In this document: piece after piece, positions 33,501 through 45,343 of the stretch
How the letters are laid out: each line of letters begins with the position of its first letter
How positions within the stretch are numbered: position 1 is the stretch's first letter
Source of the DNA: Hippopus hippopus
Lineage: Eukaryota > Mollusca > Bivalvia > Cardiida > Cardiidae
Assembly (NCBI GenBank): GCA_946811185.2
Contig: OX328096.1
Coordinates: 20,959,881 to 21,023,880, forward strand
Length of the DNA: 64,000 bases
Direction: 5' to 3'
Notes under the pieces: generated by a model
Told to the model about the DNA's origin: nothing
The model's input: the letters and a program-made list of their open reading frames with translations, nothing else
Database searches by the model: none
Position numbers and translations under genes: made by a program

Positions 33501-36500
33501 TGTAAAAGGTTAGAACACATTTTAGGAAAAAAGGAGAAAATGCTGGTTACCACCATTTTCTAATTTCCAAACATGTTTACAAAAGCCTTCCTACTCAGGG
33601 GCGTTAACACAGGATTGTGTGTTTAATCCTTTACCAAACAATCCCTGGTTTTTACGACCCAGAGGAAGAAGCCTTCTGAAAACATTATGGGAAAAGGAGA
33701 AAATGCTGGTAACCAGCATTTTCTCTTTTTCCCACAATGTTTTCTACTCTTCTAAAGTCAAGTTTCAATTTTTGAGTCACGTTTATTTTGTCGTCTGCAA
33801 ATGCTTTCAATTTGGACAAGTCTAAAATTATGTTGTTTGGTAAAGAGTTAAAGTGTTAAATAGGAAAAGGACATGTTCTCAATGTTCTTGCTTTTGTCTT
33901 CCCTTGTGTTTAAGTCAAACGGCTAAGTGTAAGAGTATTTGGATACAGGTAACATTAACCCTTTACTACATAATACCGAGTTCCAACGACCCTGAGAAAG
34001 AAAACTTTCGAAAAAATTTTGGGAAAAGGACAAAATGTTGGTAACCAGCATTTTCTCTTACTCCCAAAATGTTCTCTACCCCTTCAAATACAAATCTCAT
34101 CACCACACAATTTCGAGTTTCAACGATCCTGAGAAAGACAGCTTTTGAAAACATTGTGGGAAAAGGAGAATATGCTGGTAACCAGCATTTTCTCCTTTTC
34201 CCACAGTGTTCTCTATCCCTTCAAATACAAATCTCATCGTTTGAGCCACACTGAATTTGTCATTTTCAAATACTTTCAATTTGGACAAGTCTAAAATTTT
34301 GTTGTTTCGCAAAGAGTTAAAGCAGTTATTTTGACTTGTTGTAGTTGCATGTCTTGGTCAAGTGTTTCACCAAAGGGGAGATACTGAAACATTGTTCAAT
34401 TTAAATAGCAAAATGTACTATCATAATACACACAGGTGGGACTTCGTTTTGAGTACATTTGTCTCCTTTACTTTTAACATGTCCCCCGTTTCTGCGGACT
34501 TAGAGGACAATAAATACTGTGCGCTCACTAATGATTCTAGCTCGAACCACCACTTGGTCCATTTGTCAATGAACAAGCTAGGCAGTGTGTCATTTGGCAA
34601 GTTTTACAACAGTTGGATGTAAGACTGTGTGACAGTTTTATGACTAAAAGTGTACTCACTGTGTTCTTCTAGCCACTCCAGCCAGATCTTTTGTATCCAA
34701 CTGACCTCTGTATACACCATTAGCTCCCCCAAACATTCCACCTGAATGAAAGACAGAAGTTTGGATTATAATCTAAACATGAATACCAATACCTCCAAAC
34801 AGGATTGAGTAATGAAGAAAATACATGCACCAGGATGGACCTTCTTTGGTTTAACTCTTTACCAAACGACAAAATTTTAGACTTGTCCATTGAAAGCATT
34901 TGCAAATGACAAATTCAGTGTTGCTAACATGATGAAATTTGTATTTGACAGGGTAGAAAGGATTATGGGAACAGGAAAAAAAAGCTGGTAACCAGCACTT
35001 TGTACTTTTCCCATTATGTTTTCAAAAGCCTTCTTTTCCACGGTTGTGAAAACTCAGGACTGTGTTGTAAAGAATTAAGAACATAATCTTCACCACTTTT
35101 ACCCCCAAACCTGGTAAGAACATTGTGCCATACAAAAACGATAAAAACTCTGGACCCAGCAACTATAAAGAAAAAGAAAAAAAAAATCTCCTATATCAGT
35201 CAACAGAATAAAGTAGCTAGAAAACATATCCATTATTGTACAGACTTCACTCTATAATCACCATTTGGACAATCTTTGTCAAATTCCTTTACCCACAATG
35301 TTTTCTACCCTTCCACAGACAAAGTTCATCATTTGAGCTGTATTTCATTTGTAATCTCCAAATGCTTTCCTTTTGGACAAGTCAAACATTTTTTGTGTGA
35401 TATAGGGTTAAACAAACAAAAAGAACTTTTTTAATCGGGAAAATGGACAATTTTCATTTTCAGAAAGTTCATTGACAGATTTACAAACAAGAGCCGTCGT
35501 AGACGGATTATGCTCCCCGAACAGGTCTCTGTTTAGGAAAGTGAAGGCTGTCGGTAAATGGTTGGTTGTGGGAGAGGAGGGTGGGGGTGAAACAGGCTAC
35601 TTTTGTTTGGTCCCGTCTGCCAAACAGCATTTGCCAATGTTCAAATAATTAAATAAAGAAGGGGCATAACTCTTGGAACACTGGAGTAAAACTTCCTGTC
35701 AATATGAACAATCTGTAAATCAAACATTACTATTACAGTAATGGCAAAATTGTCAAAATCAGATTAAACATTTATAAACTTCGTGTTTGAGTTTTTCATT
35801 AGGCTCTCTTTTTCTGTAACACAGCTTAGTATAAATAGGAAAGAATGAAACTAGAACAAAAGTGCCGCATACCCCAATAAAGCGCCTTGTCACAGAACAG
35901 GCGTCATTTTATATGTAACTGTTATGCTCCAGACCAAAAACAAAATTTAAAATTTACAAAGTGAAATAACTCTAAAACTAGTGGGAACAGAGTTATGTTT
36001 CTTGTACACTGCACTTCTCTTTAATGTGGTCTATCTGTATATGAAGTTTGAAGTCACTAGGTTTTATACTTTGGAAGTTATGCCACAAAAAAAAAAATCT
36101 AAAGTTAAAATTTACAAAGGGCAATAACTCTAAAAATAGAGGGAATAGAGTTATGTTTTTATTAAATTGCACTTCTCGTTAATGTGGTCTATCTATATAT
36201 AAAGTTTGAAGTTACTAATTTTTATACTTGGGAAGTTATGCCCCTGACAAAAAATTAAAGTTAGATTTACAAAGGGCAATAACCCCAAAAAATAGTTGGG
36301 ATAGAGTTATGGTTCTTGTACAGTGCACTTCTCCTTAATGGGCTATCTGTATATGAAGTTTGAAGTTACTAGCTTTTTTACTTTGGAAGTTATGCCCCAG
36401 ACAAAAATTTTAAGTTAAAATTTACAAAGGTTAATAACTCCAAAAGTTATGCCCTAGACAAAAAAAAAAGCAAAGTTAAAACTTACAAAGGGCAATAACT

Positions 36501-39500
36501 CTAAATATAGTGGGAACAGAGTTATGGTTCTTCTACACTGCACTTCTCCTGAATGTGGCCTATCTGTATATGAAGTTTGAAATTACTAGCTTTTTTACTT
36601 TGGAAGTAATGCCCCGGACAAAAATTTAAAGTTAAAATTTACAAAGGGCAATAACCCCAAAAATAGTTGGGATAGAGTTATGGTTCTTGTACACTGCACT
36701 TCTCCATTATGTGATCTATCTGTGTGTGAAGTTTGAAGTTACTAGCTTCTATACTTTTGAAGTTATGTCCCAGACAAAAATCTAAAGTTAAAATTTACAA
36801 AGGGCAATAACTCTAAAAATAAGTGGGAATAGAGTTATGGTTCTTGTACACTGCACCTCTCCTAGATGTGGCCTGTTTGTATATGAAGTTTGAAGTTACT
36901 AACTTTTTTACTTTGGAAGTTTTCGCTGGACAAAAATTTGAAGTTAAAATTTAAAAAGGGCAATAACCCCAAAAATGAATGGGAAAGAGTTATGGTTCTT
37001 GCACACTTGCACTTCTCCATTATGTGATCTATCTGTGTGTGAAGTTTGAAGTTACTATCTTCTATACTTTCTAAGTTATGCCCTGGACAAAAAAAAAACC
37101 AAAGTTAAAATTTACCAAGGGCAATAACTTGTAAGACATTAAGCACCCTTTTCCCGTAACATGGTTTTGCATAGATAAAAAAACAAGGGCACATGGTGAA
37201 ACTTTTAATAACAATATACAGTCGAGCCGCGTTAATCCGGGCTCCAAACTTCCGGAAATTTCAAGATCCGGAAAAAAACATCAGGGAACGAATATTTTCT
37301 GTACAAATTTTACTTTTTATTCCGGAAATCCGCGTTCCGGAACCGGAACGGAAAAATCGGGAACGAAGGGTTAAAAAACAATGTAACTCTTTATCAGATA
37401 AACCGGACGTGGCCTGACTGTGTATCAAACAATTTCCCCGGTACGTGATTTTGAACTGGTCCATAGTATGCATTTGTAACACGAGTATCAGTCTAGTATC
37501 AATTTATTTCAGATGGTTTTCACACATTTGAAAACAAACGTCTTAATTAGATGTTGTTTGGGAAAAGTGTTAATAGACATACACGTGCCATCGTTAAGTG
37601 TCAGTTTGACAGATTATCAATACCTTTTCAGATCAAAGATCAGACCAAATATTCTGTCTACAGACTGATCTTGATCTACACAGGCCGCATATAAGCAACT
37701 TATGTTTTGAAAGGTTCTTGAAGGGCTTAATCTTTTCTGGCTCTTTGATGCTATACAAGCAATTTCTCCCTTTTTTCGTAATGTTTTCAAAGGTCACCTT
37801 CTGCAGAAGTGTGAAACTGTGAGGGAAATGGCTTAAGTCGTAACTGTGTTCTCCCTCTTAGAGAAATAGATCTAAAATAAAAATAAAAAAATACGCAACC
37901 TCGTATTCCTTTTCTTTATTTATCAGTAATTCATTTATATTTAACACCAAAGCATTAATTATCGTATGCATTTTTTTTTTGTTTTGGCTACGAGCGATTT
38001 TTATATGAAAACAGCCGAACTTTTTTTTCTGCCGACTACACAAAACACGTGACATGATAGCTCAGGTGTTCAAGTAACAACCTTTACTAGATGCAAAAAA
38101 GCATTAGCAGCTAATGTAAAGCAGGCATGATATTAGCTTATTGTGTGGTCTTTTGTATTGACTGGCAGTCTGCTTGTAGCAGGGTGTAATTTTCTTGGAG
38201 CAAAACAGTTGTAAATATGTACAACAAACGCTTGCACTACAACCCTCTCGCTTCGAATAATTTGCACATTACATCAGACCCATGATGTTAATTTTAACTC
38301 TTTACCACAAGACAAAAAGAGAAATGACTGGTCTAAATGTAAAGTATTTTCAGAAGACAATTTAAATGTAGTTAAAATGACATAATTTGTCTTTAACTGC
38401 GTAGAAAACATTATTGGAAAAGGAGAAAATGCTGGTTACCATCACTTTCTCCTTTTCCAACAATGTTTTTGAAAGGCCTTTTCCTCAGGGTCTTTAAAAC
38501 TCGACATTGTGTGGTAAAGGGTTAACACTTGTGTACCCGCAACAGGCTTGAAATCGTTGACAGATGGCTTGTTTTACATTTTTTGTTATTAAAAATTACT
38601 CTGCCGATTGCAAAATGGCGGAAGGTGTGGATAGACATCAGACTAAACAGAACGCGCTGTCTGATCTTGGATCTACACCATCCACAGCTCTAACTATGAC
38701 TTAACTCGTATCGGAAAGCAACTTCTTGTGGGCCAAAAGTGGTAAGAAAATACTTCTTCAAAACTGAAAACACGCCGAATCTGTTGATCAGCTACAGTTA
38801 ATGATCCCGTCACCGGTTGTAAAAATAGAACAAACTTTTGTCAGATGTTACCCTTATTATTTCGGACACACATTCCATACAAGTCTCTCGAAATTGAAAA
38901 ATCAACAGTAATACTGTAATAAAAAAAAAACAATTGTACTTGTGTTTCGCCCCCCTTTTTCGTGGCGTTTTTAAAAGTCATAATGTGCCGAGCTTTACAA
39001 GCTCAGCCGTTTGTACAAAGTTGTACATGTGTATGCAATAAGGTATAAAGGGAAATTCGTGTACAAAAACACATTAAAAAAAATAGCAAAATGCTCATTT
39101 ATGACATTTTATTCTATTATATATCTGAACAATCGTAGGAAAAATACAGAGAAGTGCTTGTGTAAATCATACGCTATTGTAATTCCTACGATGCACAGTG
39201 TCCCTTATCAACATGGAAGTTGTGGGATCCCAGTTCACTGGTCCGGAAATACGGCTTATCCGGAAACATCCGTAGGCAACAGGTGCGTCCGGATAAACGA
39301 GGTTCGACTGTAAATGTAAAGTTTCATGAAATTTTGATGAAAACTGAAGGAGATAATAGTAACTAGAGGCGCTTGAGCGCCTGTATCGCTCCACAGGCCT
39401 GATATTTCTATAATGGCGAAAGGAAGTTTTTAACAATTATCATTCAATCCTGTATTTTAGCTCACTGAAGAAACAATTTGGTAGACAACCACCATTGGAA

Positions 39501-40481
39501 CTTACCTGCAAAACAACAATGAAATCCAATGAATAGTTTTAGAGAAGAAATTTTTCAAAGATTTTACTTTATACCATAAAAGGAAAATGAGTCTCCCATA
39601 AAAGCCATGTTTTTTGACAGATCTTTTTTTTTTTAAGGAATTCTGTAAACCTGTATCTAAGGAACATTCCTGCAAAATAATAATGCTATCCAAATAGCGG
39701 TTTGGGAGGAGAAGATTTTTAAAGGTTTTTTCTGCCAGTGGAGCTAAAAATAGGAATTTTACAAGAAACCCCCTTTTTCCATGACACAGCTTCAAATTGG
39801 AAAACCGAGAAAAATTCATCGGCGCAATATCCTAAAGAGTTCATATATGAAGTTTCATCCAATTTGGTCCAGGGGTTGTGGAGAAATGGCTTCGGACGGA
39901 CGGACAGCCATACGGACGGATCAAGCGGCGACTATATGCTCCCCCCTTTGGGGAGCATAAAAAAGAAAATACAGTCAAACTTTGGTGGCTCGAACACCCC
40001 TTGGACTTGGTAATTTGTTCAAAATATCGGTAGTTCGACATATCCCTATTTCAAGGTATGAAGTGGTCAGTGAACGAGTTACACATATTCTTTTTTTTTA
40101 GCTTTTTTTACCACGTCAATAGGTACGTGGGGTTCGTGGTCATCCCCCACCATACCTTACATAAGCTGTTAGTAGACAGTGTTAGTTTCATTTCTAAACA
40201 AATAAACGTATTTACCAACATTTAAACGTATTTACAATAACTTCATAGTTAGAGGTAGAATGGTCCTTTGACATACAGAAAACTGACCTTTAGCGAAAAG
40301 TTTCGTTTCAGGTCAGCCTGCGCGAACTGCGCAGGCTGACCTGGGTCGATACCTTCTCGCAGATGCATTAAGCCCCCTTTTCACGGAGAACGGCTCACAT
40401 ACATTCATCTTTTCAAAAAGGTAGCATTATGAAAAATGAAATAATTTCAGTTTAAAATCTGTGGCAATAAAGCGTGTGTGC

Positions 40482-40517
<36 letters not shown>

Positions 40518-43500
40518 AACAAAAATATGATGAAACTGATTGGTGTAAAAAAAATGGCATCATTGATTGTGTGTTTAAAAAGTTACACATATTCTTATTG
40601 CGTCTTTATAACTTTTGTATGTGGTCACACAGAACACACCACATACCTTTGTCACTTTACAGGAATTGGCTGTCTAATTGGTGAAAACAGCTTGTTTTCG
40701 GCCGATTTATTAATGTTCTGTTAGAGAGTATCCATTTCGGCCAAAAGCAAGCAATTTTCCCCAGTTAAACGGCCGATTCCTGTGGTCATTTTCTTTGCAC
40801 ATATCTAAAAGCCATTTTATCAGAAAAAAAGACATTTGCAGATATTGAGAGCGAAACATCACCTTGTTTATGTTCTAATTATAACTTCTATCAACGCTAC
40901 ATATGCGGATTAAGATCACAGTTGCGGTTAGTAAAACCTAATTTGTTGAAAAGCAATACTCTTCAGGCAAACATAGCATTACAAAAATGACTTGACTACT
41001 AATTCAGGTCAACAAGCTCGAAAAACAAAATAATAAAAACAAAGGGATTATTCAATCATGGCGAAACAATTTGTAATTGACACCTTGAGCAAGTGTGTAT
41101 ATATATCCAATATTTGACAGACGATTACCGGCGTATCCAGTTAACAATGTAGGTGTGAAACCCAATGCCTAATTGTTAACTAACCCTTTGTTCGACTTCT
41201 GAGAGGTAAAACACACAGGAAAGTGAATGAGGGGACCGTGATATGTGTTCGAAAGTTCGAATTAAGGGTTGTGCGAGCCTTCCGAGGTAGAACAATATGA
41301 ATTATATAGAGATTTTGCCGGGACCGATATCGCTATTCGAGCTTTCTTTGGTATTCGAAATTACCCATATTCGAGCCACCGAAGTTTGACTGTATAGGAT
41401 AGCGTAGATCCAAGACTATCCTTGATCTATACTGAACATAAGGGTTACCGGTTAAATACCACATACATACTTTTTGTTCTTTACAAAAAGAACTTTCCAT
41501 GGTTTTCTCTTTATAAAGCAGTGGTGGCTCTCACGTTTATTAAACCTTGACAATTTGAGCATGTCCTTTTTTCAACACTTTAACCCTTTACCAAACAATC
41601 CTGACTTTTAAAGATCCAGAGGGAGAAGACTTTAGGAAAAATTGCGGGAAAGGGAGAAAATGCTGGTAACCAGCATTTTCTCCCTTTCCTGCAATGTTTT
41701 CTACATTTTCAAAGACAAGTTCGATCACTAGAGCAAGATTTAAAATATTGTCTGAAATGCTGTCAATTTAGACAAGTCTAAATTTTTGTCATTTGGTAAA
41801 AGTTAAAGAATCTTCAGTCAAAATTGTTACAATTAGAATCACTTTTACTTTGCTTGCTTAACCTTTAAAAATGCCTTTCACAACTATAGTTGCCTTTGTG
41901 GTCAGTGTAGATCAAGATCTGACTGTGTAAAATATCAGTCTGATCTCTGATCTACTCTGTCTGTTTTTGATCAAACATTGTTAGACAAAATTATCATTGC
42001 CATTATTTTGGTCTTATTTCTAAGCTGAAAATATCTGTTAGCTTTGTTCGACAATCAACGAGTTAAGATTCTGTGCAATTCTGTTACTGCAGATTTGCAG
42101 TGATCTTTTATTTCTGATACTTATAATACCTAGGTTCTGATTGCTCACCTGCAAGAATCGATCCACCAATCTGTGCAAAAGCCATTTCAAATCTGCCTCT
42201 TTGATGGCCTGCACCTTCTGGCAGAATATACTGGTCTTGATCCTGTGATAGAAAGAAAGTCTTGAGATAAGAAACTGATTCAAGACAGCTGTTAATTTCT
42301 TCTCTCAAAATTTTGAAGATATGTGAACAACACAGGGTACATCTGCTCAAGTGCTTTGAGGTTGCAAAAGTCTAACATTCTTGCTGTTTGGCAAAGAGTT
42401 AACCATTCACCACACAGCCCTAACTTTTCACAGCCATGGAGAGAAAGGCTGAAAGTTTGAAAACATTGTGGGAAAAGGAGAAAAGAGGGAGAAAATGCTG
42501 ATTATGGTAGTTCCTCCTTTCCCCACAATGTTTTCTACCTTTTTTAAGACAAATTCAACTTCAGCAAAATCTAATTTCTTGTCTGCATATCAATTTGGAC
42601 AACATTCTGTTGTTTAGTAAACTGTTAACACTTTACCACACAATCCCAAGTTTTAAGGACCCTGAGGAAGAACCCTTTGGAAAACATATTGGAAAAAGGA
42701 GAAAATGCTGGATGCAATTTTCTCTTTTCCCCAATATTTTTTCTACCCTTTTTGGTACAAGTCTGATCATTTGAGTATCATTTTATTTGTCGTCTGCAAA
42801 TGCTTCCAGTTTGGACAAATCTAAAATTTTGTCATGTGGTAAAGAGTTAAGTGTTTATAACAGCTGTGTGCACAGTCTTTTTAGGATAACTTGTCAATCG
42901 ATCTGAATGCCCATAATACAGAATATTAGATCAAACATGAAAAAGAAGGAAACTGTGATGATAGTTTACCTGCTGAAGAAGTCTTGGATCGAGATTAAGA
43001 TATGGATTTATAATACTACCAGTTCCTCCAGTAACTAAAAACAAAAAGAAGATAAGTTGTGAATCAAAGAATCAAAACATGTTTTCACTTGATACTGGTG
43101 CTAAATTAATTGAGAAGATTTTCACAATCAGAGAAATAGACCAAAACACTGCGGTTTAAAAAGGTGTTTTTGCCAGGATACATGTATTTTATATCAGGTA
43201 GTGTAACTCCAAGATTGGACTGCACGTTCTGTGCAGTCTCATTTTGATCTTCAATGTCTGCAAAAAGCAATCACATCTTGATATATACTGTTGACAAAAA
43301 CACTTTGAACTGTGCCTTTGGCCGTAAAGCCTAATATTCTCAAACCAGTTCCAGTTTTTATTTACTTGTGTAAATATCATTTATTAAGAATTTTTTGGGG
43401 TTAACAAGTAGGTGCCCATTACATCTTTTTCACTTCTGGAACATTTTTTTGTCATTCAAAACTTGTATTTTTGGAAATTAGAGTTGGCCCACAAAAAGTC

Positions 43501-45248
43501 ATGTCCAAGTGAAGGTATTTACACTGAAAGTAGAGGCTATACAAGCTGCTACTAGATGGTGCAGATATTTGTTATGAAAAATACTTATTAGCTCAAAGCA
43601 AAATGTATTGCAAATTTAGAGAATGGGAGTATAAATAATTTTTTGTCAATAACAAGGTCTCCCTAAACAGCATCTGCAAGCGTCCACAAGTGTCTACAAG
43701 CGTCTCCTAGTGTCTAAAAGCGTCTACAAGTGTCTAGCAAATTTTATAAACAGCATAAGCATAAAAAAATATGATTATGATTGATATGACTTGAATTCTA
43801 TCGCCCACTGAGATAAATTTTGATGATTATAAGGGTATTTTATTTTGTTCTTTACTCATACCAAGCCATTGGCATGTGTGCATACAATAGTGTGTGCTGT
43901 GCTTTTTCCAGCTGGAGGTTTTTGCACATAATGGTAACAGAAGTTGGTGGTACGCAAACGAATATGGGGGTTCAAATCTAAAGACCATTAACACCCGTTA
44001 GTATTGATGTCAATGACAGCTTGCTGACAGTTGAAATGTTTTCAAACAATATACATATACAATTTTCAAAGATAAAAGATTTTCAGCTTTTGAAAACACT
44101 AGGGAAAAGGAAAATTTGCTTGGAATAATAAGTTTATCTTTTGCTTACACTGCCTGATTCCACAGAAGGTTTGATGTTTTATGCAAAATCCAAAGACAAA
44201 AGATAACAACAGTTACTGATCATGCACCCGTTACTAAAAATAGCACTTTGGCCATCCGCAACATTTTGGATACCATGAAATTTCAAGGGAAATGATTCAG
44301 AAATGTTCCTGTCAAGCAAACTGGTGCCTGTTATATCTCATGTTACCATCGGATAGTTATATACGACGATGATTCACAGCCATTCTATTTTTGGATTCGG
44401 AAAACCCGTCCAAGAGAAGTAACTATAAAAACGTTTCGCTGCAGGAAATTTCTGAAATTTGATTTATAAATTTTCAATTGCGCAAGTTTTTGTACGTTCA
44501 AGCACGTATTAGAGGAACTAAGTGTATGTGATATTTTCATTTTAAATGTGAATCACGTACATTTATACGTGATAGAACACACTGATACAATGTACAAAGT
44601 TGTATAAAAAAAAAAAAAAAAAACACTACATCTAAGGAATTAAATTCAGCACATCTCACAAGCTTAAGGATGATATCTTATAAAATTTCATGACATCAAC
44701 TGAAATTAATTCCTTAGAAATGAAGTGCTTTTTTACAACTTAGGAAACTGTATGCACTCCTGCCAATGGCTATGAACGCATGTAAAACAAAATTAAATTC
44801 ATGTAAAAATGTCAAAATTTATACCAGTTGGAGACAAAAATAAATCAATTGTAATAATATTTTATATACAGTCTTTAAAATCCCTGTGAGACACTTGCAG
44901 GCGCTCCTTAGGGTAACCCGTATGATATGACTGTGGGATGTTTAGACTGTAAACCGTTTGGACAAGTGCAGCCCGCAAATTACATGAGTACCGAGAGTAC
45001 AAATATTTCTCTCCATGCTCTGATTTCCCAAGGGAAAGCGTCTTTGCTGTACACTCGGACATTTTTTTAAGAGGGTACGAGTGTTCGAGGGTACGATTAA
45101 CCCAAAGGACGATTTCATAATGAGAAAAACAAAACATACGGTGACAGTAAGGCATATAGATTTCTGTAGCTTTACCTGGTATATTCAGATCTGGATCACT
45201 TGATTTTGATAAAAAACCTGCGAACATGGATTTATTATTATTGTCCAT
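30537..45248 (-). CDS. TIMM23: mitochondrial import inner membrane translocase subunit Tim23
   Basis: Seven exons: 45248-45176, 43034-42970, 42242-42149, 34741-34660, 32707-32649, 31272-31162, 30646-30537. All junctions are GT-AG with matching phases and give 197 aa, close to the roughly 200-residue family norm. Tim23 is the channel-forming core of the TIM23 complex that imports presequence proteins across the inner mitochondrial membrane. Recognisable blocks: SIINPYLNLDPRLLQQ and QYILPEGAGHQRGRFE in the intermembrane-space part, then the four-helix Tim17/22/23 domain with GRFEMAFAQIGGSILAGG, GANGVYRG, MLNIVSKHG, LWYSIFGVATSYFRG, DDSLNTLTAGTATGAIY and VLRGAGVGFTLAAIYCLF. The start is the ATG at 45248; a frame reading 9 bases further upstream opens with GTG only. 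The donor of exon 6 (GTTCGA) is weak. Intron 3 (7.4 kb) contains a tandem array and a Tigger-like element. It shares its promoter with NAF1. Confidence 0.93.
31354..31500 (+). mobile_element. family 1 foldback, internally deleted
   Basis: Keeps the left flank and palindrome but only 45 bp of the right flank before GTTAAAGGGTTAA. In TIMM23 intron 5, 82 bp upstream of exon 6. Confidence 0.7.
31759..31985 (-). mobile_element. family 1 foldback copy
   Basis: TTAACCCTTTACCAGACAAC to TCGATAAAGGGTTAA; arms partly eroded. Confidence 0.75.
32444..33167 (-). mobile_element. cluster of three eroded family 1 copies
   Basis: Copies at about 32444-32600 (palindrome half deleted), 32799-32945 (palindrome lost) and 32974-33167 (one arm kept), all in the same orientation around TIMM23 exon 5 (32707-32649). 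Confidence 0.65.
33392..33625 (-). mobile_element. family 1 foldback copy
   Basis: TTAACCAGACAATAGAATTT to GTGTGTTTAA. Its right end TTAA is shared with the next copy, which points the other way. Confidence 0.75.
33622..33851 (+). mobile_element. family 1 foldback copy
   Basis: TTAATCCTTTACCAAACAAT to TTTGGTAAAGAGTTAA, full length, near-consensus flanks (CGACCCAGAGGAAGAAGCC). Confidence 0.85.
33955..34320 (+). mobile_element. two family 1 copies in tandem
   Basis: A truncated copy (33955 to about 34095) runs directly into a full one ending GCAAAGAGTTAA at 34320. The join falls at CAAATCTCATCACCACACAA, so the first lost its right flank. Confidence 0.8.
34851..35078 (-). mobile_element. family 1 foldback copy
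   Basis: TTAACTCTTTACCAAACGAC to GTTGTAAAGAATTAA; starts 110 bp upstream of TIMM23 exon 4. Confidence 0.8.
35285..35410 (+). mobile_element. family 1 foldback, right half only
   Basis: One arm (CCCACAATGTTTTCTACCCT), the ATGCTTTCC..TTGGACAAGTC block and GATATAGGGTTAA. Confidence 0.7.
35487..37135 (+). repeat. tandem array of about 157 bp period in TIMM23 intron 3
   Basis: Head ACAAGAGCCGTCGTAGACGG and ATTATGCTCCCC, then from 35930 seven or so units with AAATTTACAAAGGGCAATAA, GGGAATAGAGTTATGGTTCT, TGTACACTGCACTTCTCC and TATATGAAGTTTGAAGTTAC. Some units are short by internal deletion. Confidence 0.8.
37217..37424. mobile_element. short Tigger/pogo-like MITE
   Basis: About 200 bp with ends CAGTCGAGCCGCGTTAATCC and a degraded complement ending in GGCCTGACTG. 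The interior is full of TCCGGAA words, as in MITEs derived from Tigger elements. Lies in TIMM23 intron 3. Confidence 0.6.
37608..37728. mobile_element. family 3 foldback, eroded
   Basis: AGATCAAAGATCAGACCAAA with GACTGATCTTGATCTACAC. Confidence 0.5.
38294..38525 (-). mobile_element. family 1 foldback copy
   Basis: TTAACTCTTTACCACAAGAC to GTGTGGTAAAGGGTTAA. Confidence 0.8.
38560..38715. mobile_element. family 3 foldback, eroded
   Basis: AGACATCAGACTAAACAGAA with CTGTCTGATCTTGGATCTAC. Confidence 0.5.
39190..39312. mobile_element. Tigger/pogo-like MITE fragment
   Basis: The right end, CCGGATAAACGAGGTTCGAC followed by TGTA, is a canonical Tigger-type terminus. The interior holds TCCGGAAA words like the element at 37217-37424. 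The left terminus is eroded. Confidence 0.5.
39365..39961 (+). repeat. composite repeat ending in a TATGCTCCCC hairpin
   Basis: Starts with AACTAGAGGCGCTTGAGCGC and ends with GGACGGACGGACAGCCATAC and a short hairpin ATGCTCCCCCCTTTGGGGAG. The TATATGAAGTTTCATCCAA piece links it to the units at 35930-37130, and the terminal GGACGG tract resembles the tail of the 145-bp array. Confidence 0.6.
40248..40397 (-). mobile_element. family 2 foldback nested in the Tigger-like element
   Basis: Left half missing; inner hairpin TCAGCCTGCGCGAACTGCGC and right end CACGGAGAACGGCTCA. Confidence 0.75.
40470..40515 (+). repeat. GT microsatellite
   Basis: About 20 GT units with a CG interruption at the start, inside the Tigger-like element in TIMM23 intron 3. 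Confidence 0.95.
41580..41816 (+). mobile_element. family 1 foldback copy
   Basis: TTAACCCTTTACCAAACAAT to TTTGGTAAAAGTTAA; palindrome variant GCGGGAAAGGGAGAAAATGC keeps symmetry on both arms (CTCCCTTTCCTGCAATG). Confidence 0.85.
41845..41965. mobile_element. family 3 foldback, eroded
   Basis: GTCAGTGTAGATCAAGATCT with CAGTCTGATCTCTGATCTAC. Confidence 0.55.
42399..42850 (+). mobile_element. two family 1 copies sharing one TTAA
   Basis: Copy one 42399-42628 and copy two 42625-42850, same orientation, with the four bases TTAA at 42625-42628 used by both. The first has a 13-bp duplication in the left arm (GGAGAAAAGAGGGAGAAAAT). TIMM23 intron 2, between exons 3 and 2. Confidence 0.85.
43190..43330. 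mobile_element. family 3 foldback, eroded
   Basis: CCAAGATTGGACTGCACGTT with GTGCAGTCTCATTTTGATCT. Confidence 0.6.
43340..45175. other. TIMM23 intron 1, mostly unique sequence
   Basis: Contains the 12-13 bp tandem repeat at 43670 and a trace of a family 1 arm near 44095. The minus-strand frame into 44862 is only read-through of exon 1 past its donor and is not supported. Confidence 0.6.
43670..43738 (+). repeat. short tandem repeat of 12-13 bp
   Basis: Six units of the form GTCTACAAGC or GTCTAAAAGC, in TIMM23 intron 1. Confidence 0.7.
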
Positions 45249-45296
45249 ATTCTTCACTAAAATATTTCTTACGCAAGCGTCTCACGTTCTTTCTTA

Positions 45297-45305
45297 CAGG
45301 AAGTG
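45297..45305 (+). promoter_or_regulatory. ETS/GABP (NRF-2)-like site
   Basis: CAGGAAGTG matches the GGAA core of the ETS/GABP motif. It sits 49 bp upstream of the TIMM23 ATG. A second ETS-like core, TTCCGG, follows at about 45350. Known targets of GABP include nuclear genes for mitochondrial proteins. Confidence 0.45.
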
Positions 45306-45320
45306 AAAAACAATTTCTTT

Positions 45321-45332
45321 AGCGCATGCGCT
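45321..45332. promoter_or_regulatory. NRF-1-like palindrome
   Basis: AGCGCATGCGCT is a perfect 12-bp palindrome that matches the NRF-1 consensus (YGCGCAYGCGCR core). NRF-1 is a classical activator of nuclear genes for mitochondrial function and of bidirectional promoters, and the site lies 73 bp from the TIMM23 start and 260 bp from the NAF1 start. Confidence 0.65.
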
Positions 45333-45343
45333 ATGATACAATC

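Larger units (their letters stand above)
39970..41394. mobile_element. Tigger/pogo-like element, non-autonomous
   Basis: Left end CAGTCAAACTTTGGTGGCTC and right end its near complement (GAGCCACCGAAGTTTGACTG), each next to TA, are terminal inverted repeats of the pogo/Tigger kind. The left arm continues with TTCGA-type repeats that recur before the right end. No transposase frame remains. A foldback element (40248-40397) and a GT microsatellite lie inside. It sits in TIMM23 intron 3. Confidence 0.65.

Noticed and set aside
44862..45257. 131-residue frame starting with GTG
   Set aside because: Only 45248-45176 is real (TIMM23 exon 1); the rest reads through the GTAAAG donor into the intron.
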